From assembly GCF_001267925.1 (NCBI RefSeq), contig NZ_CP011409.1, positions 4,464,001 through 4,528,000 on the forward strand: a stretch of DNA of 64,000 nucleotides. Direction: 5' to 3'. Position 1 is the first letter of the stretch. Each line of letters starts with the position of its first letter. The notes under the pieces were generated by a model that had not been told where the DNA came from, did not search any database, and worked only from the letters and a program-made list of their open reading frames with translations. Origin of the DNA: Herbaspirillum hiltneri N3 (GTDB lineage: Bacteria; Pseudomonadota; Gammaproteobacteria; Burkholderiales; Burkholderiaceae_D). Position numbers and translations under genes: made by a program. This document shows, one piece after another, positions 24,658 to 33,995 of this stretch.

Positions 24658-26076
24658 TCAGAACTGCATCTGCACGCCCAGATTGGCCATGTTGCGGCGG
24701 AAGTAGCCGTAGCCGATGTTGGAAGGATTGTCGATGTGCGTGTACTGCGCACGGATCACCATGTTGCGTCCGGCGTAGCGGCTGACGTCCCACAGCGCCG
24801 AAAGCGAACCGATCACCTGGCGATCAATGCGCGGCTGGTCGAACAAGGCCATCGCCTGGTCGTAGCGCACATCGGTGTAGCTCAGATTGGCGCCGAGCAG
24901 CACATCGGGATGAACGCGATATTGCAGGTAGACGCTGGGACCGGACAGGCGGCGTGAATACACCGCGGCGCGGGCCTGCTCGCGCTGCCACAGATATTCG
25001 CCGCCGACTTGCAGATTGGGCGTCAGTTGCGCGATCGCGCCCATGCCGCCCTGCCAGGTATCGGCATCGCGGCTGCTGTCGGTGTGGACGACGCGTTTGG
25101 CATAGCCGCCGATGGCGGTCAGCGAGACCGTGTCGTTGAGTGCGTGCGCAACACGGCTCACCAGGCCCGGCGACGTTTCCTGCAAGCGCCCGTCGAGACG
25201 CGAGTAGCGCACGTTGGGCTGCAGACTGGCGGACCAGGCCTTGTCGCTATAGACCAGCGCGCTCGCCAGCGTGGTGCTGTCGTTGTTGTAGTCCTGCCGA
25301 TCGAAGTAACCGGTGCCGAACCATGCCGCCTGGAACAGCAGCGAGAAACGCTCATCCAACCGTACCGCGTAGCTGCCGTTGAGTCCCAGGGCGGCGCCTG
25401 CCGATTTGCGCGGCATGGCCTCTTCCACCAGGTCGAAAGTGACCGGAATCCCGCCAATGACGGCCGGCACGCTGCGCGAGACCGGACCGGCATTGGTGTT
25501 GTCGTCCCAGGTCATGCCCATGTACAACTGCAACGCCCATGGCTTGTCCCTGGAACCCAGGCTGGCCGAGACCGGATCGTTGGGGCGCAATTGCGCCGAC
25601 AGCTGATCCAGCATCGCGCGCGCCTGGCCTTCGCTGGCGCCGGCGGCCTCGGTCAGCAAGGTCGCAGCATCCGCCTGGCGTCCCATGGCCAGATACAGCC
25701 CGGCCAGCTCGATCCTGGGCGCCGCAGCGCCGGGAGCCAGCGCAACGGCGCGGCGATAGTATTGCTCGGCCTGCGCGCGCGCATGCGTGGCGCTGGAACA
25801 GCGTCCCAGCAGCAGCATGCGTTCGGCTTCGGTATCGTCCTGCGGCAGCGTGTCGCGCAGCAGCGCGCAGGCCAGGTCGGGACGTTTTTCGGCGAGGGCG
25901 CGACGCGCGAACGCCAGCTCCAGCGCATTCTGTTCGCGCAGCGCCGCTTGCCGCCCGCCGGCATCGGCATCGCTCTGGGCACGGGCGGGATGGATGACCG
26001 CTGCAAAGCACAGAGTCAGACACAACGCGCGCGGCACGGCGCGATGTAGGGACGACCGGGAAAGAGATGCGCTCAT
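24658..26076 (-). CDS. Slam-like outer-membrane protein (type XI secretion)
   Basis: A 472-residue outer-membrane protein. It has a signal peptide (cleavage after HPARAQ), an N-terminal TPR domain (about 40-170: ALELAFARRALAEKRPDLAC; AEQYYRRAVALAPGAAAPRIELAGLYLAMG) and a C-terminal ~290-residue beta-barrel ending in MQF. The barrel starts with LYMGMTWDDNTN and contains NPSNIGYGYFRRN. TPR plus ~14-stranded barrel is the surface lipoprotein assembly modulator (Slam, DUF560) design that exports proteins with TbpB-like barrels. The gene directly upstream encodes just such a cargo, with the start codon 2 nt after its end. Confidence comes from architecture plus neighbour. Confidence 0.8.
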   Translation of the reverse strand: MSASLSRSSLHRAVPRALCLTLCFAAVIHPARAQSDADAGGRQAALREQNALELAFARRALAEKRPDLACALLRDTLPQDDTEAERMLLLGRCSSATHARAQAEQYYRRAVALAPGAAAPRIELAGLYLAMGRQADAATLLTEAAGASEGQARAMLDQLSAQLRPNDPVSASLGSRDKPWALQLYMGMTWDDNTNAGPVSRSVPAVIGGIPVTFDLVEEAMPRKSAGAALGLNGSYAVRLDERFSLLFQAAWFGTGYFDRQDYNNDSTTLASALVYSDKAWSASLQPNVRYSRLDGRLQETSPGLVSRVAHALNDTVSLTAIGGYAKRVVHTDSSRDADTWQGGMGAIAQLTPNLQVGGEYLWQREQARAAVYSRRLSGPSVYLQYRVHPDVLLGANLSYTDVRYDQAMALFDQPRIDRQVIGSLSALWDVSRYAGRNMVIRAQYTHIDNPSNIGYGYFRRNMANLGVQMQF

Positions 26077-26077
26077 G

Positions 26078-27484
26078 TCAGCGCTGCGCCTTGTACGAAC
26101 CTGTTCCGGTCAATGAGCCGCCGCCGTTCTGCATGGACCAGCTGCCGGCCAGTCGTTCGCCCGTCGGGCCGTAAAAGCGGCCGTTCATCACGAATCCGGT
26201 CACCGCTTGCCCCCCATACGTGCCCGACATCGAGCCGCCGAGGTAGCCGCCCAGCAGCGATAGCGTAAAGGTCGTGCTGCCCTGGCCGTTGGCGAAAGTA
26301 ATGCTCCCCGGGACAACCGGAGCGCCGCTCTTGATCGTCGCGAAATCGACCGTGGCCTGGAAGGTGCCGCTCACGCTCGCGCCCGAGTTGAGCGTACCGC
26401 CGACCGGACCGGTATAGGTGGCTTGCATGGACGTCGGAAAGCTCGCCAGCGGCGTGACCATGTTGGCCGTGACATAAGCGAACGACTGTTGTTGGGCTGC
26501 GTTCGCGGCGGCCTGCTCCTGCCGCTGTTGCAGCAATGCGGTATTGGTGTCGCTGCTGCTCGCTACGGCGCCGGCGAGCATGGCCGCCTGCAATGCCGCC
26601 GCTACTCCCGCCGGTGCGGTGGCAATGCCTCCCGCGCTGATCCCCACGGCAGCAGCGGCGCTGCCTTGGCCCAAAGCCAGATGCGCCGCGACCTCGCCGG
26701 GCGTCGCCGGTGCGGCGTGGGATGTTTCGCCATCGCCGAGCAAGGCAAGCAGCTGCTGCCGGCGTGGCGCCGGGGGTGCGATTTCAGGCGTGAGCGACGA
26801 TTGCGATGCGGTCCGCAGCTCTTGTCTTATTTCTTGTTTCGCTTCTTGCTGCAGGTCTTGTTTTGTCTGTTGAGCCTGTTGCGTTTGCGGCGTTTGCGGC
26901 GTTTGCGGCGTTTGGGATGTTTGGGATGTCTGTTGCGCCTGCTTTGTCTGCTCTTGTTTCGTCTGCTCCTGCGCCTTCACCTGTTGTTGCGGTTGTTTCA
27001 GTGTTTCCTTGAGCTCCTGCTCCTGTTGCACCGTCTGCTGCGATTCCTTCGTTGTCTTTTGCTGCCCGGGCTGCCCCTGCTGCTCCTGCTGCTCTCGTTT
27101 CGCCAGTTGCTGCCCGGCCTGCTCCTGCGCCGTTTGCTGTTCCTGCTTCGTTCGTTCTTGCTGTTTTATCTTTTGCTGCAGCCGTTCCAGGGTTTCCTTG
27201 AACTGCAGAGCTTCCTTCTCCCGTTGCTGTTGCCCTTGCTTCGTTTGCTGACCGGGATCGGCATTCTGGAGTTCTGCGCGCTGCTGCTGGATCAGCGAAA
27301 AAATCGACGTCAGCTCCATCCCTTCCATGTTCACCGGCGATGCTCCTGCCGGAACCTGCGCCGGCGCTGCGGTCGCCAGCGCCATCAACGGCAAACCCAG
27401 CGACAGGCGGATCATTGCAGGAATACGCAGTGCGGATCCGCTGTGACGAAGCCCCCGGACGTGCGGCTGACGAGTGGTTGGCAT
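26078..27484 (-). CDS. Gln-rich Slam cargo with TbpB-like C-terminal barrel
   Basis: A 468-residue exported protein. The AGGGGAG ribosome binding site fixes the start at 27484. A signal peptide ends near ATAAPAQ, with no lipobox Cys, so it is soluble rather than a lipoprotein. Residues ~55-235 are an extreme Gln/Lys/Glu-rich coiled-coil or disordered stretch (QTPQTPQTPQ, KQEQTKQAQQTSQT), ~240-335 are Ala-rich, and ~340-468 are a beta-barrel whose end (GRFYGPTGERLAGSWSMQN..G.GSYKAQR) matches the TbpB-type barrel found in Slam/T11SS cargos such as HphA. The Slam gene follows 2 nt later. No haem- or metal-binding motif is seen, so its ligand is unknown. Confidence 0.75.
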   Translation of the reverse strand: MPTTRQPHVRGLRHSGSALRIPAMIRLSLGLPLMALATAAPAQVPAGASPVNMEGMELTSIFSLIQQQRAELQNADPGQQTKQGQQQREKEALQFKETLERLQQKIKQQERTKQEQQTAQEQAGQQLAKREQQEQQGQPGQQKTTKESQQTVQQEQELKETLKQPQQQVKAQEQTKQEQTKQAQQTSQTSQTPQTPQTPQTQQAQQTKQDLQQEAKQEIRQELRTASQSSLTPEIAPPAPRRQQLLALLGDGETSHAAPATPGEVAAHLALGQGSAAAAVGISAGGIATAPAGVAAALQAAMLAGAVASSSDTNTALLQQRQEQAAANAAQQQSFAYVTANMVTPLASFPTSMQATYTGPVGGTLNSGASVSGTFQATVDFATIKSGAPVVPGSITFANGQGSTTFTLSLLGGYLGGSMSGTYGGQAVTGFVMNGRFYGPTGERLAGSWSMQNGGGSLTGTGSYKAQR

Positions 27485-27561
27485 GCTCTCCCCTTGAATT
27501 GCCGATAGCGGCGATTGTTTTCTGTGGGCATCATGCTAAAACCGGGCGGGACGGGGGTAAA

Positions 27562-27577
27562 TACTGCATTTGTAGTA
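27562..27577. promoter_or_regulatory. 7-2-7 inverted heptamer, candidate response-regulator site
   Basis: TACTGCA-TT-TGTAGTA (within a 22-bp near-palindrome 27559-27580) has the 7-2-7 arrangement of NarL-family binding sites. It lies 78 bp upstream of the cargo start at 27484 and 63 bp downstream of the response regulator's stop codon. The adjacent NarL-type regulator is the obvious candidate to bind it. Confidence 0.55.
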
Positions 27578-27639
27578 TTTGCCGCGGCTGCGGTGATTAA
27601 GAACCTGTTCACGATCCCGTCGCCGGTCGCGAACGGGCT

Positions 27640-28266
27640 CTAAGGCGAAGGGGCGAACAGGTTGCTGCGCAGGGCGTAGGCGGTGACTTCGGCGACGTTG
27701 TGCAGCGACAGTTTGACCATCAGGTTCTGGCGATGCTTGCGCACCGTCAGCACCGACAGATGGAGCCGGGCGGCGATGTCGTTGCTGGAAGCGCCTTGGG
27801 CGATGAGCGCGAGGACTTGCTGTTCGCGCGCGGTGAGGGCTGCCGGCACCGGCGGTGACGGCAAGTCCGTCATGCTGCCGAGCCCCTTGCTGAGATAGAC
27901 GATGCCCGACAGCACCAGGGAAATCGCGTGCAGCAGTTCATCGGCATTTTCATGCTTGAGCACATAGCCGTCGGCGCCGGCCTCGAAAGCCGCTCGCACC
28001 GATGCAGCGCCGGGGCTGCCGGTGAGGATCAGCACGCGCACGTTCGGCAAGGAGGCCTTGATGCGCCGGGTCAGCTCGATGCCGTGCAGGCCGGGCAGGT
28101 CGAGATCGAGCAGCAGCAGGTCCGGCTGGTGTTCGCGCAGCAGCCGCTCGACCTCGCCGCCGTCGCCGGTGTCGGCCACCACGCACAGATTCGGCCGCGT
28201 CGAAACAAGCAATTTGAGACCGTCGCGAATGATCGCGTGATCTTCCGCCAGCACTATGTTTTTCAT
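27640..28266 (-). CDS. NarL/FixJ-family response regulator
   Basis: A 208-residue two-domain response regulator. The receiver domain (1-120) has the acidic pocket at AEDH, the phospho-accepting Asp in LLLLDLDLPGLHG, and the Lys in GYVLKHEN. The LuxR-type HTH is at ~143-200 (LTAREQQVLALIAQGASSNDIA, then VLTVRKHRQNLMVKL). It is divergent from the hybrid histidine kinase at 28387, which should phosphorylate it. On its own strand the Slam cargo and Slam genes follow, so it may control their expression. Confidence 0.9.
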   Translation of the reverse strand: MKNIVLAEDHAIIRDGLKLLVSTRPNLCVVADTGDGGEVERLLREHQPDLLLLDLDLPGLHGIELTRRIKASLPNVRVLILTGSPGAASVRAAFEAGADGYVLKHENADELLHAISLVLSGIVYLSKGLGSMTDLPSPPVPAALTAREQQVLALIAQGASSNDIAARLHLSVLTVRKHRQNLMVKLSLHNVAEVTAYALRSNLFAPSP

Positions 28267-28386
28267 TCCCGCCTTCTCCCCAGCAAGGCAAGCCCGCGCT
28301 CGCGCCTGTTGATCAAATGAGTTCTACAGTAAACTGCCTTGCAACCCGGCAAGCCTGCCGCCCGTAGCCAACGGTATCCCACCACA

Positions 28387-30204
28387 ATGACACGCCTGCT
28401 CCCCACCCAGGACCGCTCAGTGTATCTGGAACTGGTCAATACGCTGTATCGCCAGTCGCCGCCGATCTTCCTCGGCAATGCTGCGGTGGCGGGCCTGACG
28501 ATGTTCCTGCTGTGGAACGAAGTGGCTCATGCCGCGTTGCTCGGCTGGGCGGCGGCGATCTATCTGGTCACCGCGCTGCGCATCGTGCTGGTGTGGCGCG
28601 ATCGCCGCAGCCTGGGCACCGCTGCAGAGGCCACGACATCGCGCCGTTGCTGGCGCTACGTCGCGTGGGCGGGCGTATCCGGCTGCCTGTGGGGCGCAAT
28701 GGGGCTGCTGTTTTTCTCTCCCGAGAATACCATCGTGACCGTCTACATCTGCATCGTGCTGGCCGGCATGACCGGCGGCTCGGTGGCGTCGCTGTCGTCG
28801 TTCTGGCCGGCCTATTACGTCTATGCCCTGCCGACGGTGCTGCCGTTCGCCATGCGCTCGTTTGCGCACGGCACCCATCTGTTTTCGGTGCTTGGCGTGC
28901 TGTCGCTGTTCCTGCTGGGCGTCAACCTGGCGTATAGCCGGGTGATCCAGCGCACCGTGCGCGACGCCATTGCGCTGCGCTTCGAGAACAATGCCCTGAT
29001 CCGCCAGCTTACCGAAGAGAAGGAACGCGCCGAACAAGCCAATCGCAGCAAGTCGCAGTTCCTCGCCGCGGCCAGCCACGACTTGCGCCAGCCGGTGCAT
29101 GCGCTCGGCCTGTATATCGCCACCCTGCGCACGGTGGCCCAGGCGCCGCATATCGAGCCCGGCACGGTCGACATGCTGGCCGGCCGGTTGCAGTCGGCGC
29201 TCACCGGCATGTCGCAGTTGCTGAACGTGCTGCTGGATATTTCGCGCCTCGATGCCGGCGTGGTGCGGATCGAAAAACACCGCTTCAGCGTGCAGGAAAC
29301 CTTCACTCTGCTGGCCAACCAGTTCGCCCAGGCCGCAGCCGCCAAGGGCTTGCAGCTCAAGGTCAGGCCCACCACGGCCTGGCTCGACACCGATCCGGTG
29401 TTGTTGCACAACATCCTGGCCAACCTGCTCTCGAACGCCGTGCGCTATACGGAAAACGGCAAGATCCTGCTCGCCTGCCGGCGCCGCGGCGGCATCGACG
29501 GCGAGGCGCTGGAGATCTGCGTCATCGATACCGGCGTGGGTATCGCGGTCGATCAGTTCGCGCATATTTTCCGCGAGTTCTACCAGGTCCACAACATCGC
29601 CCGCGACCGCGAGCAAGGCCTCGGACTGGGACTGGCGATCGTGCAGCGCACCGCCCAGCTGATCGATGCGCGCATCGGCCTGCGCTCCGTCCCGGGCAGA
29701 GGCTCGTGCTTCTCGCTGCGCCTGCACGGGCCTCTTGACGCCGCGCCGCCGGACGTTCAGCCCGCTTTTGCCACCCCGGCTCCCGTCGCCAGCGCTTCCG
29801 CCACACCGAACGCCACCGTGCTGGTGGTCGACGATGACAAGCAGGTGCTCGACAGCATGCAGATCCTGTTGCACAGCTGGGGTTACACCGTGCTCTTCGC
29901 GCGTTCGCTGGAACAGGCGCTGGCGGCACTGCACGACGACGCGCACCGGCCGGACCTGGTGATCAGCGACTTCCGCCTGGCCGATAACGTCACCGGCATC
30001 GATGTGATCCGCGCCGTCTTTCAGGCCACCGGCGACGAGGTCCCGGCCATCATCGTCACCGGCGACACCTCGCCGCAAGGCATCGCACTGGCCAGCGCCA
30101 GCGGCTATCAGGTGCTGCACAAGCCGCTGGACCCGCAGCAACTGCGCGCAGCCATCTCGCAGCTGCTGCTGGAGCCGCGGCATCGGAGCAGTGAGCGGGA
30201 CTGA
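28387..30204 (+). CDS. hybrid sensor histidine kinase/response regulator
   Basis: A 605-residue membrane kinase. The N-terminal ~190 residues hold about six hydrophobic helices and no periplasmic domain. A short coiled coil is followed by the phospho-acceptor helix FLAAASHDLRQPVHALGLYI, the HATPase domain (NILANLLSNAVRYT, VIDTGVGIA, GLGLGLAIVQRTA), and a C-terminal receiver (VLVVDDDKQVLDSM, phospho-Asp in LVISDFRLAD). ATG 28387 is preferred over TTG 28339. It stands divergent from a NarL-type regulator 120 bp away, so the two form a signalling pair. Signal unknown. Confidence 0.9.
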   Translation: MTRLLPTQDRSVYLELVNTLYRQSPPIFLGNAAVAGLTMFLLWNEVAHAALLGWAAAIYLVTALRIVLVWRDRRSLGTAAEATTSRRCWRYVAWAGVSGCLWGAMGLLFFSPENTIVTVYICIVLAGMTGGSVASLSSFWPAYYVYALPTVLPFAMRSFAHGTHLFSVLGVLSLFLLGVNLAYSRVIQRTVRDAIALRFENNALIRQLTEEKERAEQANRSKSQFLAAASHDLRQPVHALGLYIATLRTVAQAPHIEPGTVDMLAGRLQSALTGMSQLLNVLLDISRLDAGVVRIEKHRFSVQETFTLLANQFAQAAAAKGLQLKVRPTTAWLDTDPVLLHNILANLLSNAVRYTENGKILLACRRRGGIDGEALEICVIDTGVGIAVDQFAHIFREFYQVHNIARDREQGLGLGLAIVQRTAQLIDARIGLRSVPGRGSCFSLRLHGPLDAAPPDVQPAFATPAPVASASATPNATVLVVDDDKQVLDSMQILLHSWGYTVLFARSLEQALAALHDDAHRPDLVISDFRLADNVTGIDVIRAVFQATGDEVPAIIVTGDTSPQGIALASASGYQVLHKPLDPQQLRAAISQLLLEPRHRSSERD

Positions 30205-30316
30205 AGGTGGGACTAAAGGCGGCACTGAAGGCGGAGGAATGCCGCGATTGCCACATCGAAGGTGTGAGATGCGCTCCGCGCAACCGGGCGATCCCGGAGA
30301 TGGAAACCGTACCTGA

Positions 30317-31588
30317 TCAGCGCGGTTGCAACGTCATCGGCTGCATCCACAGTTTGTTGAGTCCGTTGTACTTGAGCCATTCCTCGCCGCCGCGCTGGAG
30401 GATGCTGTCGCTTGCCGCCGGATCGGACAGGTCGATGATTTCCGAATCGATGATGTCGCCGTTGTTGTCGTAGCGGAACGCCTTCACCACCGGCTTGGTC
30501 AGCCCGCCCGCGCTCTGGCGGATCACTAGCCCGAGGCGGCCGGATTCCATTTTCAGCAGCGACCCAATTGGATAGATGCCGAGCGTCTTGACGAAGGCCG
30601 ACAGCAGGGTCTTGTCGAAATGGCCGCTCCAGGACGCCATGGCGGTGAGCGACTCGGCCGGATCCCAGCCTTTTTTGTAGGGACGGTCGGAAGTCACCGC
30701 GTCGTAGACGTCGCAGATCGACGCCATGCGCGACAGCAATGAAATGCCGGCGCCGCTGAGGTTGTCGGGATAGCCCGTGCCGTCGATTTTTTCGTGATGA
30801 TGCAGGCACACCTCGATGGCGTATTGCGGGATGTTGGGATTCTTGATCAGGTGGTTGTAGCCGAGCACCGGATGGCGGCGCACGATGTCCAATTCGGCCG
30901 GCGTCAGGCCGCCCGCCTTGTGCAGGATCGGCACCGGGATGAAGGCCTTGCCGACGTCGTGCAGCAGACCCGCGAGACCGGCTTCCTTGCAGGCGGGTTC
31001 ATCCATGCCGATGGTGCGGCCCAGGGCCACCATCAGCGTGCAGACGGCGACCGAATGCATGTAGGTGTAGTCGTCGGCAAGCTTGAGCCGGACGATGCTG
31101 GTCATGGCGGCGCTGTTGCGCATGATCGACGCCGTCACCTGATCGACCAGGTCGACGCAGCGGTCCATGTCGATGACGCGGCCCATGCGGATGTCGGCGA
31201 ACATCGCCTTGGTGGTGTCCTTGGCGTTTTCGCACAACCGTTGCGCCTGCTCCAGCTCTTCGAAGAAAGGATCGGCGCCGATGGCGACCGGCAATTCATC
31301 GCGCAAACCCGGTGCGGCTTCGGCGCTTACGGGTTCAGCGCCGGACTCCGGACCGGCCTCTGGTTCTGCTTCCTGCTGTTCCGGCTCTTCCACCGCGACG
31401 TCCTTGCCCTGCTCGACGTCGATCCAGCAATACATAATCCCGCTGCCGCGCGCCTGCTTCAGATGGGCGACGTCTTTCAGCAGGAAGCGATTTTTCCAGA
31501 ACGGGTGGTCCAGCCATGCAGCTTCGAAGCCGCAGAAGTACATTCCCAGTTCGAGTTCGTCGACTTTGATCTTTTTCAAAAGGCTCAT
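30317..31588 (-). CDS. HD-GYP c-di-GMP phosphodiesterase with DUF3391
   Basis: A 423-residue protein. The N-terminal ~65 residues are the DUF3391 domain (KIKVDELELGMYFCGFEAAW), followed by an acidic Glu/Pro-rich linker (~66-100). The HD-GYP core has HSVAVCTLMVALG, LLHDVGK, HP.LGYNHL, HHHEKIDGTGYP and DVYDAVTSDRPYK, so the catalytic HD, the extra metal ligands and the GYP signature are intact. It should break down cyclic di-GMP. Monocistronic, with ~110 bp to the convergent kinase gene. Confidence 0.9.
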   Translation of the reverse strand: MSLLKKIKVDELELGMYFCGFEAAWLDHPFWKNRFLLKDVAHLKQARGSGIMYCWIDVEQGKDVAVEEPEQQEAEPEAGPESGAEPVSAEAAPGLRDELPVAIGADPFFEELEQAQRLCENAKDTTKAMFADIRMGRVIDMDRCVDLVDQVTASIMRNSAAMTSIVRLKLADDYTYMHSVAVCTLMVALGRTIGMDEPACKEAGLAGLLHDVGKAFIPVPILHKAGGLTPAELDIVRRHPVLGYNHLIKNPNIPQYAIEVCLHHHEKIDGTGYPDNLSGAGISLLSRMASICDVYDAVTSDRPYKKGWDPAESLTAMASWSGHFDKTLLSAFVKTLGIYPIGSLLKMESGRLGLVIRQSAGGLTKPVVKAFRYDNNGDIIDSEIIDLSDPAASDSILQRGGEEWLKYNGLNKLWMQPMTLQPR

Positions 31589-31732
31589 GTTTCTGCAATC
31601 TGCTCAGGCTAGGACGAATGGCGCGCTGTTTTAGCGTTGATTATCTCTCCGGCCCAAATAGTATTGCAAACGTGCAAAGCGCGACTCTTTTTTTTACCTA
31701 TTGTTAAAAATGAAATAGTTTTCCGAGCTGTA

Positions 31733-32341
31733 TCAAGTGAAGTGCTTGCGCAGCGCCTGATCCGCGTCGGCACGGGCCTGAGCCAGCGCATGCGGGCCGA
31801 ATGCCGTCCCCTGCACCGAGAAAAAATGCAGGTCGTGCAAGCCGATCGATGCCAGAATGGTTTTCAGATAGGTCGTCAGGAAATCCGGCTGACGCGCTCG
31901 CTCGCCGGAGTACACGCCGCCGGACGACACCGCGATGTATACCGGCCGGTCGCGCAGCGTGCCGATCTTTCCCTGCGGGGTTACATCGAAGGTGCGCCGA
32001 ATACGCACCACATGGTCGATCCACGCCTTCAATGCTGACGGCACCGTCAGGTTATGCATGGGTGTGCTGATGAGAACTGCATCGGCCTGCTCCAGCTCGC
32101 AGATCAGTTGTTCCGAACGGGAGATGGAACCCTCCACAGAAAATCCCGCCGGCTCCCGGGCCGCGCCTAGCACGTCGGCATAGTTGGCGTCGACATGCGC
32201 CACGTCGCCCTCGGCGGCGTTGCGCCGGACTACCGCCAGTGCAGGCGTACGGCTCTGCAGGAAGCTGATGATTTTCTGGGAGAGCCGGTAGCTCTCGGAT
32301 TCTTGCCCCCGCGGGCTGCAGCTGAGATGCAAAATGTTCAT
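31733..32341 (-). CDS. azoR: FMN-dependent NADH-azoreductase
   Basis: A 202-residue flavodoxin-fold quinone/azo reductase. The FMN phosphate loop SCSPRGQESESYRLS, the PMHNLTVPSALKAWIDHVVR segment and the SSGGVYSG loop match AzoR proteins, which reduce quinones and azo compounds with NADH to protect against oxidative stress. It is divergent from a MocR-type regulator 160 bp away, a common arrangement, and its promoter region includes a small palindrome (ATCCATGATGGA). Confidence 0.85.
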   Translation of the reverse strand: MNILHLSCSPRGQESESYRLSQKIISFLQSRTPALAVVRRNAAEGDVAHVDANYADVLGAAREPAGFSVEGSISRSEQLICELEQADAVLISTPMHNLTVPSALKAWIDHVVRIRRTFDVTPQGKIGTLRDRPVYIAVSSGGVYSGERARQPDFLTTYLKTILASIGLHDLHFFSVQGTAFGPHALAQARADADQALRKHFT

Positions 32342-32500
32342 TGTTGATTCATTCGAAGTTCAGGTTTCAGGATTGAGACATTGGCGTTCATTTTAAGAAG
32401 CCCCATGCTTCATCCCCAAGATCCATGAATTGGCATTTTGATTGATCCATGATGGAATAAATTCGCCTTGCCTGTACATCGGCACCAGTAGCATCATGGC

Positions 32501-33964
32501 ATGGTCAATTTCAAATTCCGAGACAACTTTTACCAGACCATGCTTCCCCCCAAGACCAGCCCCGCCAGTCCCCTTGCGCCTCTGGATCCGCAGGCAACGG
32601 CGCCGTACTATCGCCAAATCTACGACCGTTTCCGCAGCGCCATCGCCGCCGGCGTGCTCAAGCCTGGCGACCGTATTCCGTCGGCCCGCGCGCTGACCCA
32701 GGAACTGGGACTGGCGCGCGGCACCATCGAGGCAGCGTATTCACTGCTGGCGGCGGAGGGCTATATCCAGGCGCGCGGCCAGGCCGGCACCATCGTCACG
32801 CCCGACCTCAGGCCACGTCTGGCCGGGGCCGGATTGCCGCCACCTGACCAGGCGCCGGCCAGCAGTTTCCGGCCCGATTCCATCCTGCCGTTCCAAATGG
32901 GCCTGCCCGCGCTCGATACCTTCCCGCGCAAGATCTGGGCGCGCCTGGGAGCGCGTTGTGTGCGCGCCATGCAAGCAGCCGACATGGCGCACCCCTCGGT
33001 CTACGGTTTGCCGGCGCTGCGCACCGAGATCGCTTCTTACCTGCAACTGTCGCGCGGCATCCGATGTTCTCCGGCTCAGGTGTTCGTCACTGCCGGCTAC
33101 CGCCATACCATGGAATTGATCTGCCACTCCTTGCTGAAAAGCGGCGACCGCATCTGGGTCGAGGATCCCGGCTATCCTCCCACGCGCGAGTTGCTGGCAC
33201 ACATGGGTATGAACGCAGTGCCGGTGCCTGTCGACGAAGACGGCATGCAGGTCGCATATGGCATCGCCACAACGCCGCGCGCACGCGCGGCCGTAGTCAC
33301 GCCGGCGCATCAGAGTCCGCTGTGCGTGTCGCTATCTCTGCCGCGTCGGCTGGCCTTGCTGGAATGGGCGGCGCGCAGCGGCGCCTGGATCGTCGAGGAC
33401 GATTACGACGGCGAATACCGCTACGTCAGCCGCCCGCTGCCGGCGCTCAAGAGCCTCGACCGCGACGGTCGCGTGCTGTATGCAGGCACCTTCAGCAAGG
33501 TGCTGTTCCCAAGTATCAGGCTGGCCTACCTAGTGGTGCCGGAGTCGCAGGTGGAATGCTTTGCGGCGGTCAGCCAGGTGTTTGCCGCAGGCATTCCGGC
33601 GCTCACGCAGGAGATCGTCACCGCCTTCATTGCGGAGGGGCATTTCGCACGCCACATCCAGCGCATGCGCAAGCTCTATGTCGAACGCCGCGACGCCGTC
33701 CGCAACGGACTGGAGCGCGTGCTCGGCAAGTACATCCGCATCGAATCGCCGCCCGGCGGCATGCACCTGATCCTGCGCCTGCGCGGCCGCATGTCGGACC
33801 GCAAGCTGGTGGCGCGCATGCGCGAGGATGGCCTGTACGCCGAAGCGCTGACCGACTGGACCACCGACGGCGCGCGCGTGCCGGCGCTGCTGGTCAACTT
33901 CACCAACGTGGCCTCCGAAGCTGCCGCCGAAGCGCTTGGACGGCGCATCCTGGCGCTTCTGTAA
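32501..33964 (+). CDS. MocR-family PLP-dependent transcriptional regulator
   Basis: A 487-residue MocR/GabR-type regulator. It has an N-terminal GntR winged helix (about 35-100: YRQIYDRFRSAIAAGVLKPG, then SARALTQELGLARGTIEAAY) fused to an aminotransferase fold I domain (WVEDPGYPPTRELLA, IVEDDYDGEYRY, YAGTFSKVLFPSIRLAYLV with the PLP-binding Lys). An alternative start at 32540 is possible because neither ATG has a clear ribosome binding site. It lies divergent from azoR and upstream of the AhpD-like and SMR genes and probably controls one or both sides, using the inverted repeat at 33996-34024. Confidence 0.85.
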   Translation: MVNFKFRDNFYQTMLPPKTSPASPLAPLDPQATAPYYRQIYDRFRSAIAAGVLKPGDRIPSARALTQELGLARGTIEAAYSLLAAEGYIQARGQAGTIVTPDLRPRLAGAGLPPPDQAPASSFRPDSILPFQMGLPALDTFPRKIWARLGARCVRAMQAADMAHPSVYGLPALRTEIASYLQLSRGIRCSPAQVFVTAGYRHTMELICHSLLKSGDRIWVEDPGYPPTRELLAHMGMNAVPVPVDEDGMQVAYGIATTPRARAAVVTPAHQSPLCVSLSLPRRLALLEWAARSGAWIVEDDYDGEYRYVSRPLPALKSLDRDGRVLYAGTFSKVLFPSIRLAYLVVPESQVECFAAVSQVFAAGIPALTQEIVTAFIAEGHFARHIQRMRKLYVERRDAVRNGLERVLGKYIRIESPPGGMHLILRLRGRMSDRKLVARMREDGLYAEALTDWTTDGARVPALLVNFTNVASEAAAEALGRRILALL

Positions 33965-33995
33965 GTGATGGACGCCATGTCGCATCCGCCGTCAT

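Noticed and set aside
26423..27508. Leu/Arg-rich 361-residue plus-strand frame
   Set aside because: It mirrors the Gln-rich cargo gene on the minus strand, which has a signal peptide, ribosome binding site and barrel domain.
27598..27642. Hairpin around the response-regulator stop as a terminator
   Set aside because: Sequence GTTCACGATCCC...GCGAACGGGCTC is only partly complementary and lacks a T-run on the minus strand.
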